Below, in pieces: positions 1 to 9,048 of a stretch of DNA of 35,537 bases. The notes beneath the pieces were generated by a model that searched no databases, was not told the origin of the DNA, and saw only the letters and a program-made list of their open reading frames with translations. A program made the position numbers and the translations under genes. This DNA comes from Pseudomonas cedrina subsp. fulgida (GTDB lineage: Bacteria > Pseudomonadota > Gammaproteobacteria > Pseudomonadales > Pseudomonadaceae), in NCBI GenBank assembly GCA_016937595.1, contig JAFHKH010000176.1:1-35537 (forward strand), in the 5' to 3' direction. Each line of letters begins with the position of its first letter. Within the stretch, counting starts at the first letter, position 1.

Positions 1-486
1 ATTGCCGAACAGACCAACCTGCTGGCGCTCAACGCTGCCATCGAGGCCGCACGCGCCGGTGACCAGGGCCGTGGCTTCGCGGTGGTCGCCGACGAAGTCC
101 GCGCCTTGGCCCGACGCACCGCCGACTCCACCGGCGAAATCGACAGCCTGCTCGGCAACCTCGCCCGTCGCACCCAGGAAGTCACACAGCAAATGCAAGG
201 CAGCCTGCTGGTGTCTCACACCAGCGTAGAACGCATTTACCAAGCTCGCGACAGCTTCGACAAGATCCGTGGCTCGGTAGACTCGATCCGTAACCAGAAC
301 ACCCAGATCGCCACCGCCGCTGAAGAGCAGCACCTGGTGGCCGAAGAAATAAACCGGCACATCGCGCAGATCCATGCCGATGCGCAATTAGTCGAGGGTT
401 TTGCCGTCTCGGCGAAGACCGGAGCGAGTCGGTTGACCGATATCTCCGGTCAGCTCAAGAGGTTGGTGGGCCGGTTCAAGTTCTGA
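1..486 (+). CDS. Methyl-accepting chemotaxis protein, C-terminal part (5' end outside window)
   Basis: The reading frame is open from the first base and ends at a stop at 484-486, so this is the 3' end of a longer gene. It begins inside the highly conserved hairpin tip of the cytoplasmic signalling domain ([20 protein letters not shown]), the part that contacts CheW and CheA. It continues through the [15 protein letters not shown] segment and the return arm of the coiled coil. The conserved tip identifies an MCP with confidence. The ligand-binding domain is not in the window, so no ligand can be suggested. No C-terminal receptor-tethering pentapeptide is seen; the protein ends in RFKF. Confidence 0.95.
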   Translation: MAEQTNLLALNAAIEAARAGDQGRGFAVVADEVRALARRTADSTGEIDSLLGNLARRTQEVTQQMQGSLLVSHTSVERIYQARDSFDKIRGSVDSIRNQNTQIATAAEEQHLVAEEINRHIAQIHADAQLVEGFAVSAKTGASRLTDISGQLKRLVGRFKF

Positions 487-1103
487 TTCCTACTTCCCCG
501 CTGGCGCCACAAACGCGAGGCGCCTTCACGCGGATAATCAACTTAAATGACTGCGTAAATCGATTGCCGCTCTGCGATCACTTTCGAGCAGTCCACGAAA
601 TGGCATGTATTGGTCTAATTCGGCGTCAGAGTCACCGCGACCAGCGATCGAACTGCTGTCTCAGCCAGCCCCCCCCCCTGCGCGACGGTGTCAGAGCCGC
701 ACACCAACACATCAGTGCTGACGCCCCGATCAAGCAGACCCGCCAGCCCTTACCTAAATCGATATACCAAACAGTCAAGCCAGGTATTCGTCCTTTGCGG
801 TATAGCGGGTCCTTGAGGTCAAACACTTCGACATAAGACAGTTCAGCCATCAGAACCGCTTCTGGCATTCGGCCTTCTATCGCTCCATAGTCAGGTTCGT
901 AATGGCTGATGGATAAATATGGTGGGCCAACCTATGATTGCCGAAGTCTAGCTAGCCGTAAGCGTATGGCCAATACAGATTGTGGGATCAACGGTCTGAT
1001 CCGCAGATGTTAGAATCAGTGGCAAGCCTGACCTGACGCGGGTTCGCACTGGACGTTGTGGAACGTCAATCTTGGATAACCAGACGGGCCGGAAGGTGCA
1101 GTA
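487..1103. other. Gene-poor stretch with a decayed coding fragment
   Basis: No intact gene is seen between the MCP stop and the AraC gene. The minus strand from about 931 to 615 reads like old coding sequence broken by a frameshift (listed separately). About 940-1103 holds no recognisable gene and presumably contains the promoter of the AraC gene. Confidence 0.6.
615..931 (-). pseudogene. Unrecognised gene remnant, frameshifted, with a 10-base C tract
   Basis: On the minus strand one frame reads sensibly from about 931 (PPYLSISHYEPDYGAIEGRM, then a further stretch including EVFDLKDPLYRKGRIPGLTV). A different frame then takes over (STDVLVCGSDTVAQGGGLAE, then AETAVRSLVAVTLTPN) and stops at 617-615. 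Both halves look like protein-coding sequence, and the switch lies somewhere in about 690-760. A run of ten C on the plus strand (669-678) lies in the second half. I do not recognise the family. It is most likely the decayed C-terminal end of a gene whose 5' part is lost, since a stop precedes it at 934-932. Confidence 0.35.
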
Positions 1104-1835
1104 ATGTTTCTAAGTCTTGAAGTTCGCAGCTATGAGAGGGAAGACCGTCACCACCACCACCACGAGCATGCTCAATTGGTACTGCCGATTCGTGGCGAAA
1201 TGAAAATTGACGTAAACGGTTGCGGCGGCTGCATCGATCAGTCATTGGCAGCGCTTGTGACACCTGGCTCGATCCATTCGCAGCAGACTAACCTCGATAG
1301 CCGTTTTTTAGTTTTGGACTGTGCGCCGACGACTTTTGAAACGCTCCAGATCGAGCATCTTGCTCAGAAAATATATGTGCCCATTTCCCCCGCAACTCGT
1401 CGGCTTATAGAGTTCGCTGAGCTAATCGGCAACGCGCAATTGTCCATCGCGGCCTCCCAATTGGGGCCTCTGCTTTTGTCGTCCCTAAATCCGGGAATCT
1501 CCCGCTTTCCAGACCCCATGAAGCAGTTGATCGCTCGTGTTCAGGCGGATCCTGGAGCGAACTGGAGCAATGAAAGCATGGCTCAAGTAGCAAAAATGAG
1601 CATGAGTCAGATGCACCAACGTTTCCGGCTAATGTTCGAGATGAGTCCGCAAGTTTGGTTGACTGATTTACGCCTGCAAGAAGCTCAACGATGGTTGCGT
1701 GGAACCTCATTGACCATCTCCGAGATTGCCTTGCGTGCCGGCTTTAGCGACCAGGCATCGCTGACCCGTGCCATGCAGCGCGTGAGGGCCACGACCCCGG
1801 CGGTTTATCGTAAAACGCAAAAACAGTCTGGGTAA
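1104..1835 (+). CDS. AraC-family transcriptional regulator
   Basis: This 243-residue protein has an N-terminal cupin-like sensor region (about residues 5-100) and a C-terminal double helix-turn-helix of the AraC/XylS type (about residues 140-238), including the typical second-helix block ISEIALRAGFSDQASLTRAM. Such proteins bind a small effector and activate nearby promoters. It lies 79 bp upstream of a DMT-family exporter gene in the same direction, so control of that exporter is the simplest guess. An unusual feature is a histidine cluster at residues 16-22 (five His, then E-H), richer than the single HxH usually seen here in the cupin. Its possible metal-binding role is speculative. Confidence 0.9.
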   Translation: MFLSLEVRSYEREDRHHHHHEHAQLVLPIRGEMKIDVNGCGGCIDQSLAALVTPGSIHSQQTNLDSRFLVLDCAPTTFETLQIEHLAQKIYVPISPATRRLIEFAELIGNAQLSIAASQLGPLLLSSLNPGISRFPDPMKQLIARVQADPGANWSNESMAQVAKMSMSQMHQRFRLMFEMSPQVWLTDLRLQEAQRWLRGTSLTISEIALRAGFSDQASLTRAMQRVRATTPAVYRKTQKQSG

Positions 1836-1914
1836 AAAATCCCGTAATTACCGACAATACTCCCCGAATCAGTTGCTCCAGACTTTACCCATAACGCTTT
1901 GGAGCGCGGATGAA

Positions 1915-2859
1915 ATGTTTGCTGATCGATTACTGCTAAAGGGCATTGTCTACGGAGTTTGCGCGGGCCTGTGTTGGGGAGTGATCTTCCTCGGCCCCCA
2001 GCTCACCCCGGGGCTGAGCGGCCTGCAATTCGCCGTTCTGAGATTTCTCTGCTACGGCGCGATTTCGGTGGCCTTGCTTATGCCCCGCTGGAGGCGCGTT
2101 TGCGCCAATCTCACTATCGCCGACTGGAAGTCACTCTTCTGGCTTAGCCTGATTGGGAACCTCATTTACTACACGCTAGTAGGCACCGGTGTGCAGTTAG
2201 TTGGCATTGCCACAACGTCTCTGATCGTCGGACTCATTCCGGTGTTCATCACGCTGGCAGGTCGTCATGACGTCAATGCTATTTCTTTGCGCAAGCTCAC
2301 TCCCTCGCTGTTCTGCGCTGTGGGCGGGGTCGTACTCATCAGCTGGCACGCACTGATCAACGGCGACAAGCCAGACATACTGACAAACGTCGCCGGAATT
2401 CTATGCGCAGCGGGCGCGTTAGTGACATGGAGTTGGTTCGCAGTGAGCAATGCTCGGCGGCTGGCTCAAGTAGCCAGCGTTTCCGCTCATGACTGGGCAC
2501 TGCTGACAGGGGTCATGGCTGGCGCTCAGTCACTGCTTTTGGCGGTACCTGTCCTGGGCTGGCAGGTCGGAACGCATGGCAACTCCGAATGGCTACACTT
2601 TGTCATGGTAGCCGGTGGCGTAGCGTTTTTATCTTCGGTTGTGGGTAATGCCTGCTGGAATCAGGCGAGCCGACTTCTACCACTGGCACTAAGCGGACAA
2701 GTGCTCGTGATTGAGACGTTAGCGGCGCTGGTTTTTGGATTTCTATGGGAGCATCGGCTGCCCGACTCATATGAAATTGCGGCGATTGCACTTCTGGTCA
2801 CCGGTGTCGTGTGGTGTCTGAATTGTCATCGCACTCCCCGTCACTCTCCGGCTACTTAA
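1915..2859 (+). CDS. DMT-superfamily (EamA) transporter
   Basis: The product is a highly hydrophobic protein of about 314 residues with roughly ten membrane segments arranged as two EamA-type repeats, the usual architecture of drug/metabolite exporters of the RhaT/EamA group. The frame is open from a TTG at 1873. The ATG at 1915 is preferred because GGAG at 1901-1904 precedes it at a plausible distance and the first membrane helix starts shortly after it. The gene follows the AraC regulator in the same direction and is probably controlled by it. Substrate cannot be inferred; amino acid or metabolite efflux is typical of the family. Confidence 0.88.
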   Translation: MFADRLLLKGIVYGVCAGLCWGVIFLGPQLTPGLSGLQFAVLRFLCYGAISVALLMPRWRRVCANLTIADWKSLFWLSLIGNLIYYTLVGTGVQLVGIATTSLIVGLIPVFITLAGRHDVNAISLRKLTPSLFCAVGGVVLISWHALINGDKPDILTNVAGILCAAGALVTWSWFAVSNARRLAQVASVSAHDWALLTGVMAGAQSLLLAVPVLGWQVGTHGNSEWLHFVMVAGGVAFLSSVVGNACWNQASRLLPLALSGQVLVIETLAALVFGFLWEHRLPDSYEIAAIALLVTGVVWCLNCHRTPRHSPAT

Positions 2860-2901
2860 CTCGTACAGAGACGCTACAGCAACAAGAATACTGAATACCC
2901 C

Positions 2902-3000
2902 TAGCACCACGTCTCGCAGCGCATCAGCCAGCGGCTGCAACTGAACCCCAGTCTTACCGACCCATTGGGTCAAGGTTGAGCGTGGGATCGCCAGGCCAAC
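2902..3000 (-). mobile_element. Remnant of an IS66-family transposase (TnpC) gene
   Basis: The minus strand encodes, in one frame, VGLAIPRSTLTQWVGKTG followed by VQLQPLADALRDVVL. This is the well-conserved IPRSTLxxWVG...LxPLxDAL block in the middle of IS66-type transposases. The similarity stops abruptly on both sides, and neither insertion-sequence ends nor the accessory genes tnpA and tnpB are present. It is therefore a dead fragment, and a sign of past insertion and deletion next to the catabolic region. Confidence 0.65.
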
Positions 3001-3258
3001 TTGCCACGCGTTTACCCATGACCATCAGATTTACGGCCTATTACAACAATCTGAAGGGGCAGGCGGTCGGATTCTGTAAAACCCGTTTTTGCTGAAGACT
3101 CATATTCCCAGTTGCTTACTTATTTCATGCTTTTCTCTGGTCAAGCTATGCCGCCAAAGATGCACAGAAATTTTCCCAAGCCGAACGCGGCGATCAAACC
3201 CATGGGCTATCGCGTTTATGGGCACGTACCTTGTCTAAAGAGTCAGGGTCGAAAACGG

Positions 3259-3274
3259 GTGACTTTAGTCACCG
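3259..3274 (-). terminator. Possible terminator of the porin gene
   Basis: A perfect 6-bp inverted repeat (GGTGAC/GTCACC, 4-base loop) lies 8 bp past the porin stop. On the minus strand it is followed by CGTTTTC, a weak T-tract. The stem is short, so this is a modest candidate. Confidence 0.35.
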
Positions 3275-3281
3275 CCAGAGA

Positions 3282-4607
3282 TCAAAATGTCGTAGCAAAC
3301 ACTAACTGGGTGTAGACGTTTCTATCGTTGTTACCCAACTGCGTCCCCCCCTGCTCTGCGCTCTTGTCTGGCTGGTAGATGCCTAACAAAGGCAAAACGG
3401 TCAAGTGCTGATTAACGCGCCATTCGGCATACAAGTCGATTTCATGACCATCGCTGTTACGCACGTTACGATCAATGGTGTCGTAATTAAAGTACATGGC
3501 CCCGAGGGTCAGGCTTTCCAAAGGAGAGACCTTGAACGTGACGTTCTGGATACGAGCATTATTATTGAAGGGGCCGGCATAGTTACTTGCCACTTCACCC
3601 TGAAACCATGTTCCGTAGCCACGACCCGTTCCATAAAACAAGGTGTCATAACCCTCTGAAAAGCGGCTGTAGCGATAGCTGGCGCTCGGCTTCCACATAG
3701 CATCAGCAAAGGTCCACCCTGCTTCCAGATACCAAGCGTCCTCATTCGCCGCATTCGGTTTATTTTGCCTGGCGTATTCACCCGACAAAAACAGGTTTTC
3801 CACGCCCGCATTACCCACTGCGCGCACGCTGTAGGTCTTCATGCCGTCACGCTCAAGCTGCAGGGGCGAAGCGTACTGTTCAGCAATTTTCGTGGTGTTG
3901 ATGTACGTCAGGCCAACCGTACCCGCCGCAGCCACGTGTTCCAGCGTACCGACGTACATCTCGGTATTGGCCTGAGAGGGGTTATCGGATTTAAGCCACA
4001 TCAGATCGCCACGCCAGCCCTCTTTACCGCCAATGCGCAACACGGCTGTCTTATCGAACGCTTTGCGAGCAGCCACGTAGAAAGCACCTCCGCGATTGTA
4101 CTGTCCGTCGCCGAGGCCGCGACCCGCACTGAAGGCGTCGCCCTGAATAAGGAAGCCGTCGCCCACTGCAATATTCTGTCGACCGAATGAAAAGTCGATG
4201 CCGTCTTTGCCAAGGACTTCAAACAGATTGCCCGAGCGCCATCCCAGATAAGCATCTTCAATCTTGGTGGTGCGCTCAGAGCCATCAGTGTAGCCTGCAG
4301 CGTCCCCGTCCCCCCAAGTGGCCGAACTGACCAGTGAGAAGGCACCATAGGCCGTCCCTGCGCCTCGCAATCCCTGATCGCCGCTCACGCCATACTTGAT
4401 GTAGCCCTCTCTCCATGAGGACGCTCCCTGTGTTAACCGGCCAGAGGCTGGATAACTTTCACGACTGTGGAAAACGCCAAAAACCGCATCCAGGTTAGCA
4501 TTGAGATGGGTGTCATCTCGGGAAAAAAGCTCGTAAGCGCCCGCGGGAGTTGTTGCATTGAACAGTGCAGCGAGGGTAAAAAAGTGAAGCAGGGAATATC
4601 GACGCAT
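3282..4607 (-). CDS. Outer-membrane porin (OprD-like)
   Basis: The 441-residue product starts with a signal peptide (basic MRRY, hydrophobic core, likely cleavage after AGA at residue 24). The mature part is rich in alternating aromatic and polar residues with short turns, as expected for a beta-barrel, and ends in phenylalanine (VFATTF), the outer-membrane assembly signature. Length fits substrate-specific porins of the OprD group of Pseudomonas, which pass aromatic acids and amino acids. A porin of another family (DUF1302-like) is not excluded. It lies next to the second dioxygenase gene pair on the same strand, suggesting entry of the substrate of that locus, which is inference only. Confidence 0.75.
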   Translation of the reverse strand: MRRYSLLHFFTLAALFNATTPAGAYELFSRDDTHLNANLDAVFGVFHSRESYPASGRLTQGASSWREGYIKYGVSGDQGLRGAGTAYGAFSLVSSATWGDGDAAGYTDGSERTTKIEDAYLGWRSGNLFEVLGKDGIDFSFGRQNIAVGDGFLIQGDAFSAGRGLGDGQYNRGGAFYVAARKAFDKTAVLRIGGKEGWRGDLMWLKSDNPSQANTEMYVGTLEHVAAAGTVGLTYINTTKIAEQYASPLQLERDGMKTYSVRAVGNAGVENLFLSGEYARQNKPNAANEDAWYLEAGWTFADAMWKPSASYRYSRFSEGYDTLFYGTGRGYGTWFQGEVASNYAGPFNNNARIQNVTFKVSPLESLTLGAMYFNYDTIDRNVRNSDGHEIDLYAEWRVNQHLTVLPLLGIYQPDKSAEQGGTQLGNNDRNVYTQLVFATTF

Positions 4608-4668
4608 GGTTGCATTTCCATTTTTTTTATTGGGTTAAGCGATACATTAAATGGGCTATTTCTCACCT

Positions 4669-4680
4669 GCATTTAAATGC
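4669..4680. promoter_or_regulatory. 12-bp perfect palindrome upstream of the porin (possible operator)
   Basis: The sequence GCATTTAAATGC is its own reverse complement and lies 62 bp upstream of the porin start codon, a normal position for an operator or upstream activator site. No regulator can be assigned. Confidence 0.35.
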
Positions 4681-5010
4681 CGCCAGGATTCTGCAGTCGT
4701 TGGGGATAATCAGTGCGAGCTACTGATTAATAGTTGCGCAGCCTATGTTTAAGCATTTGTTGCTTTTTTTAAAACTTCACCTCCTCGCGATAGCTTGCTT
4801 GAATAAATCTCTACCAGGCCTAATGCGGGTATTATTATATGTACAGCAATCGCATGAGTCTGACGTGCTTTTTTTGTAGAGCATGTGCCACGTATAAGAA
4901 GGGCTAAAAACTTAACTATGCTGAGCCAACAGAAAACACCCGCCTCTACAGAGACTGATATTTAAATCTATAACCGATACCCTCAGCAGACACCGTTCAA
5001 CCCCTACAAA

Positions 5011-5051
5011 GTGCCTTCCGATCAAAACGCTTGGCGTGTGTCAGAAGGCAC
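5011..5051 (-). terminator. Inverted repeat downstream of the second dioxygenase genes
   Basis: GTGCCTTC at 5011-5018 pairs perfectly with GAAGGCAC at 5044-5051 across a 25-base loop, about 60 bp past the stop of the beta-subunit gene. On the minus strand it is followed only by TTTG, so termination activity is uncertain; it could instead be a binding site upstream of the porin. Confidence 0.3.
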
Positions 5052-5111
5052 CGCTCTTATAGCCGGCGAAACAGTGCGAACACTCCTCGTCTCCTGCCCC
5101 GAACTGTTAAC

Positions 5112-5588
5112 TTAAAGTATATAACCTATCCCGGCGAGTGCGTCGTCAGCGTTGATCAAACGAATCAACTTACGCTGAATCTTGAAAGTATCACTGACGC
5201 GCTCCAGCTCGTAGACGATGTCCGCGCTGTAATGTTTGAGCGAGTCCTTACGGAACTCCCGCAAGTTTTGCGCGCAACGGACCGTCACTTTTTCATCGTT
5301 TTCGAACAGCACACGAAAACGTGACAGGGTGCGCACGGTACGCGGCTGCGGGCTGGTGGAAATCGAATCACCTCCGGTCAGACGCTGGATTCGTAACTGA
5401 CGCATGTGATGATCGTCATAGGCGTAGTTGAGGGTGTTTTCGAAGTCTTCTTCCTTGGGATTGATCGGGATAATGTAAGTACCCTTTTCGTTCCACAGGC
5501 TCAACCAGGTGTCGAATTCGCCATGGTCGAGCATGTCGCCTTCAGCCCAGATAAAAGCGGTGACTTGATTCAGTAATTGCAGGTTCAT
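5112..5588 (-). CDS. Ring-hydroxylating dioxygenase beta subunit, IacD-like paralogue
   Basis: This 158-residue protein has the NTF2-like fold sequence pattern of the small subunit of aromatic ring-hydroxylating oxygenases (N-terminal EVTAFIW-type helix, DHHMR segment, RCAQNLREFR, C-terminal GIGYIL). Its start ATG directly abuts the TAA stop of the alpha-subunit gene upstream, so the two are translationally linked. It has the same length as the iacD product encoded at 30326-30802. I count about 37 differences in 158 aligned positions by eye. The beta subunit is structural and supports the alpha subunit. By paralogy the complex should act on an indolic or anilinic acid-type intermediate. Confidence 0.92.
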   Translation of the reverse strand: MNLQLLNQVTAFIWAEGDMLDHGEFDTWLSLWNEKGTYIIPINPKEEDFENTLNYAYDDHHMRQLRIQRLTGGDSISTSPQPRTVRTLSRFRVLFENDEKVTVRCAQNLREFRKDSLKHYSADIVYELERVSDTFKIQRKLIRLINADDALAGIGYIL

Positions 5589-6872
5589 TTACTTAGTCTC
5601 TGCCGTCATCATCTTCTTCCACTGCTGATAAGCAGCGCGCATGCCGGTCTCGGCGCTTACGTCGCTGACCAGCCCGTCTTCGGTCGGTTTCTCACCCGGC
5701 AGGCCGCGGTTCAACATGATCCACAGGTCTTCGCCAGCACTGGCGCCTTTCTGCACACGCTCCCAGGCTTCGGAATCGTCCGGAGTACCAAAGCCCATCG
5801 GCCCCTGGAAGTGCTCATGCAAACGCAGGCGGTAGCGGTTGGCTATAGCAGGGCCGCCGTCCATGGTGATTACCGAGTGATGAATTTCTGTCTCTGTCAC
5901 CGATATCGGTTGCAGCGCGCGGAAAAACGCCATGGAACAAGCAACGTTGGGGAACAGGTTAAGATTGAAACCCGAGCCACCGACGGCACGAACAATACGG
6001 CGTACTTGCGGCTCTTCGATACCGTCTTCGCGCAATTGCGCAGCAAGCTCCTCAAAGCGCTCCGGAACCGGTTTGTCGAGATCGGCTTCAAGATCCACCA
6101 AGTCGGGGATCATCACCATTACGCTGTGCCCGTTACCAAGGTCTTCGACGTAACCTGGCCCTTCAACGAAGTCGAACAGTTTAAGGGTTTGCTCATCAAC
6201 CGATGCCAGGAATGACTTGTGCACCAGCGGGAAGTGGTAAGCGTCTGTGGTATTTTCCAACTGGATTTTCCAGTTGCCCGGAAAGCGGAAACGGTGCTCG
6301 CCTGGGACCTTGATCGGGTAACCGGCGCCCTGTTTCATGAACAGGTCGATCCATTTCTTGGCAGGCCCGAGGAAGTCGACCAGTGGTTCGATGTCATCCT
6401 TGAGCGTGGCAAACAGCATGCCCGCATATTCTTCAACACGCAGGCTGACCAGAGGCAGCTCGCCCTTATCCAGGCAATCACCGTAGCTTTCAGGGCTCGG
6501 CACACCACGCAGTGAACCATCCAGCGCGTAACTCCAGCCGTGATATGGGCAGACAAAGCTGTTGGTCTTGCCCTTCTTGTGTTCGCATACCGTAGCGCCG
6601 CGATGGCGGCAGCGGTTGAGGTGCACATGGACCTGTTTCTTGCGGTCGCGCACCACGATCACCGGCTGCTTGCCGATGTAGGTGCTTTTGTAGCTGCCCG
6701 CCTCCGGGATCTCGCTGACGTGTGCGACCCAGACCCAGGTACTGTAGAAAATCTTTTCCAGTTCCATGTCAAACAGCTTGGCGTCGGTGTACAACGAGGT
6801 GTGCACACGGTCGTGCTTGATCAAGCTTGCGGGCTCCATATCAAGCCCTACAACGTTAATTAAATCGCTCAC
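5589..6872 (-). CDS. Rieske ring-hydroxylating dioxygenase alpha subunit, IacC-like paralogue
   Basis: The 427-residue product has a Rieske [2Fe-2S] motif C88-x-H90-x17-C108-x2-H111. Its mononuclear iron site is D210-x2-H213-x4-H218 with a likely third ligand at D365 (in TPDDSEAW). It belongs to the benzoate/anthranilate-type large subunits. Aligned by eye with the iacC product at 30818-32092 it differs at roughly 52 of 424 positions, so it is a close paralogue. The start is a GTG with AAAGG upstream. It probably draws electrons from the reductase encoded at 17960. The gene pair is a direct repeat of the other copy 25 kb away. The substrate may differ from that of IacC; the changes cluster in the N-terminal 65 residues and in scattered loops. 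Confidence 0.95.
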   Translation of the reverse strand: MSDLINVVGLDMEPASLIKHDRVHTSLYTDAKLFDMELEKIFYSTWVWVAHVSEIPEAGSYKSTYIGKQPVIVVRDRKKQVHVHLNRCRHRGATVCEHKKGKTNSFVCPYHGWSYALDGSLRGVPSPESYGDCLDKGELPLVSLRVEEYAGMLFATLKDDIEPLVDFLGPAKKWIDLFMKQGAGYPIKVPGEHRFRFPGNWKIQLENTTDAYHFPLVHKSFLASVDEQTLKLFDFVEGPGYVEDLGNGHSVMVMIPDLVDLEADLDKPVPERFEELAAQLREDGIEEPQVRRIVRAVGGSGFNLNLFPNVACSMAFFRALQPISVTETEIHHSVITMDGGPAIANRYRLRLHEHFQGPMGFGTPDDSEAWERVQKGASAGEDLWIMLNRGLPGEKPTEDGLVSDVSAETGMRAAYQQWKKMMTAETK

Positions 6873-7037
6873 AATTAATTACCTTTCTATCGCAATATCA
6901 CGAGAGTTATTTTTAAATAACCTTAAGCCCGCCCCCACAGCTCATCAACCGCCGACCGCGAGAGATTTATTGTTTTAAAGACAACAAGCGTCAGCCCACC
7001 TGGATCAAGCTTAACGGCGGTGTAGGCATGGCCTATA

Positions 7038-8462
7038 TCATTTGATTCCGGACGAGTCAGCTTTCCTGAAGCGCCCCTTGATTATCCCGTAGAGAAACAA
7101 GACAACCAAAAGTAATGGAGTGCCATTGACCCAGGCAGATTCACTGCCCGTTAGCATGCCGTAATTATCGTAGATGAGATAAACGGCAGTACTCAGCCCA
7201 GCCAGTGCGATGAGCGGGCTGAGTAACGTTTTAAAATACCGTTTATCGTTGGCTCTTTTGAAGTGAACGACGACCCCCAATGTGACAAATGTCTGAAGCC
7301 CTATCAATCCAAGCGTCGACAATGCCACCGTTACGGGAAACAAAAATACAAAGGCGTCATAGCCCAGGGAGGAAGAGACGATAATGGTCAGCGCAACGAG
7401 CACGGTTACAAGAAGACTTGCATTGGCTGGAGATTTTTTCGTTTCATGAACATGTGAAAGAACATTCGGCAAGTGCCTGTCTTTGGCCAAAACTTGAACA
7501 TACCGCGTCGCAGCATTATGCAGTGACAACAAACAGCAAAAGTTGCTGGTACACAGCATGAGGGAAACAATTGTCGCCATCGTGCTACCCAAACGAGTCG
7601 TGAACAAATTAATGACCAACCCGCCCTTCGCTATTGCTGCCTCGTCCTTGATGGAGTCAAACCCAACCTCACCGATGATCAGCCAGATAATGATCAAGTA
7701 GGCGACGCCTACCAACACGACCGCCAAACGAGTGGCATGCGGAATGGTTTTTGCTGGCTTCCTGGCTTCCATCGCATAAAGCGCGGCGGACTCGACACCG
7801 AGGAATGATGCCAGCGCCACCATGAGTCCAACCCCCAGCCCCGGCAACATTATTGCGTCTACCGAGATGGCTTGAACCGGGAAGGCGTTAAGACCTTTAT
7901 CCAAGAATATGGAAATACCCAGTAGAAAAAGCACAAAGAACTCTGCAAGCACCAAAGGCACGAGGATCTTTGCGGCGAAATCAATATTCGCCCGCCCCAG
8001 GTAACAGATCGCCCCTACGTATAAGACGGTCCATGCTGCCCAGCCGATATCAATACCAAACCCTTGCATGGTCATATTCGTGTAGTACCCGGACGCCACA
8101 GCAATCGCCGTGGTAATCGCCAGATAAGAGGCTAAGGCAACCCATGCGGCCCCCACTCCTACGCCCCGTCCAAAGATCACCGTGAGGTACTTGTAAAATG
8201 CGCCGGCCCCCGGGATCGCCCGGATTAATTCGCCATAGCCTATCGAGAAAAAAACCATCAGAATTCCTGCCAGCAGGAATGCTCCGGCAAGGCCAGCGCC
8301 ATTACCGTGCTCAAAAGCAATGGGGGCTGCGGTGAGAACCGCCCCTAAAGGTCCTGCGGCTGCAATCACCAATAATGCGATTTTATAAGCACTTAGATTG
8401 CCTTCCAATTGCTGGCCGCCTGCAGGCACATCTGCAGATAGGGGCTCGGATAGCTCTGTCAT
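7038..8462 (-). CDS. APC-superfamily amino acid/amine permease
   Basis: The 474-residue protein has about twelve hydrophobic segments, a polar N-terminus, and the early glycine-rich permease signature of the APC family (LLVIAAAGPLGAVLTAAPIA). It also has a PGAGAFYKY segment in the second helix region. Such permeases import amino acids or amines by cation symport across the inner membrane. It lies upstream of the dioxygenase pair on the same strand with a 165-bp gap, so it may share expression. In this setting an aromatic amine or amino acid is the likely substrate. This is inferred from the neighbouring amine-oxidase-type genes, not from sequence specificity. Confidence 0.88.
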   Translation of the reverse strand: MTELSEPLSADVPAGGQQLEGNLSAYKIALLVIAAAGPLGAVLTAAPIAFEHGNGAGLAGAFLLAGILMVFFSIGYGELIRAIPGAGAFYKYLTVIFGRGVGVGAAWVALASYLAITTAIAVASGYYTNMTMQGFGIDIGWAAWTVLYVGAICYLGRANIDFAAKILVPLVLAEFFVLFLLGISIFLDKGLNAFPVQAISVDAIMLPGLGVGLMVALASFLGVESAALYAMEARKPAKTIPHATRLAVVLVGVAYLIIIWLIIGEVGFDSIKDEAAIAKGGLVINLFTTRLGSTMATIVSLMLCTSNFCCLLSLHNAATRYVQVLAKDRHLPNVLSHVHETKKSPANASLLVTVLVALTIIVSSSLGYDAFVFLFPVTVALSTLGLIGLQTFVTLGVVVHFKRANDKRYFKTLLSPLIALAGLSTAVYLIYDNYGMLTGSESAWVNGTPLLLVVLFLYGIIKGRFRKADSSGIK

Positions 8463-9048
8463 CCCAATTCTCCACTCTAATTATTTTATGAATAACGGAA
8501 ATAAATCGATGCAGCAGCATCCTTGCGGACCAACGCGAGCGCTCCTCAAGCGAAAGCGATACCTGCCCCCTGCCCCTGAAAACCACAGCCTGGCTATTCT
8601 TTATATCGCTCTTCACTCTTTGCCAAGTTCACCAAACTCTTATCTTGCCAAAAGGCGGGTACTCAGGAACTCAAACCAATCACTTGTCTTCGATGACATG
8701 ATTCATGACGCCTATTCAACGGGGCATCAATGTGCAGTGTATATTCCTGGCCTTGGCGATCGGATTGAATCTGGTTCAAGCGTATCCTTCTAATTGTCAG
8801 CGCGATGTAGATTGCGCATCACATGTAGCCGGCTTCATAGGGGTGTACCGCCTACCGGTATACTTGCAGTACTTCGCCGCGAGAACGATGACATCGTAAG
8901 CGACATTCGTTGTACAGATTGCAACGCTGCAACCTTTTGGGTGACATCCCTGATCAGGTCCTTCGTCGCCGAGAAGGAACTGAGTCACTTTTTGATTGCG
9001 CCGCCTGACCCGCGCGCATGCTGCGCTCGATGACGAGCGCTGATTTAT
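8463..9048. other. Intergenic region between amidase and permease genes
   Basis: No convincing gene is seen in these 586 bp. It must hold the permease promoter near its left end and has a 7-bp hairpin after the amidase stop. Short open frames on both strands lack recognisable content. Confidence 0.55.
9023..9040 (-). terminator. Hairpin after the amidase gene
   Basis: A perfect 7-bp stem (GCGCTCG/CGAGCGC) with a 4-base loop starts 9 bp past the amidase stop. No T-tract follows on the minus strand, so it may be a stabilising or Rho-assisted structure rather than a classical terminator. Confidence 0.35.

Larger units (their letters stand above)
2860..3281. other. Gene-poor stretch with transposase remnant
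   Basis: No intact gene is seen between the EamA gene and the porin, which converge here. It contains an IS66-type transposase scrap at about 2902-3000 (minus) and a small hairpin near the porin 3' end. A plus-strand open stretch at about 3110-3300 is not recognised. Confidence 0.6.
4608..5111. other. Regulatory intergenic region upstream of the porin
   Basis: No gene is seen. The region is AT-rich and carries the porin promoter side plus two inverted repeats: a 12-bp perfect palindrome at 4669-4680 and an 8-bp paired repeat at 5011-5018/5044-5051. Confidence 0.6.

Noticed and set aside
3112..3315. Plus-strand open stretch upstream of the porin end
   Set aside because: No recognisable domain in any plus-strand frame and no clear ribosome site.
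8797..8988. Minus-strand open frame containing NVAYDVIVLAA, like the start of an FAD-binding dehydrogenase
   Set aside because: The glycine-rich nucleotide motif that should follow is absent and the rest is low-quality sequence; too weak to call a remnant.
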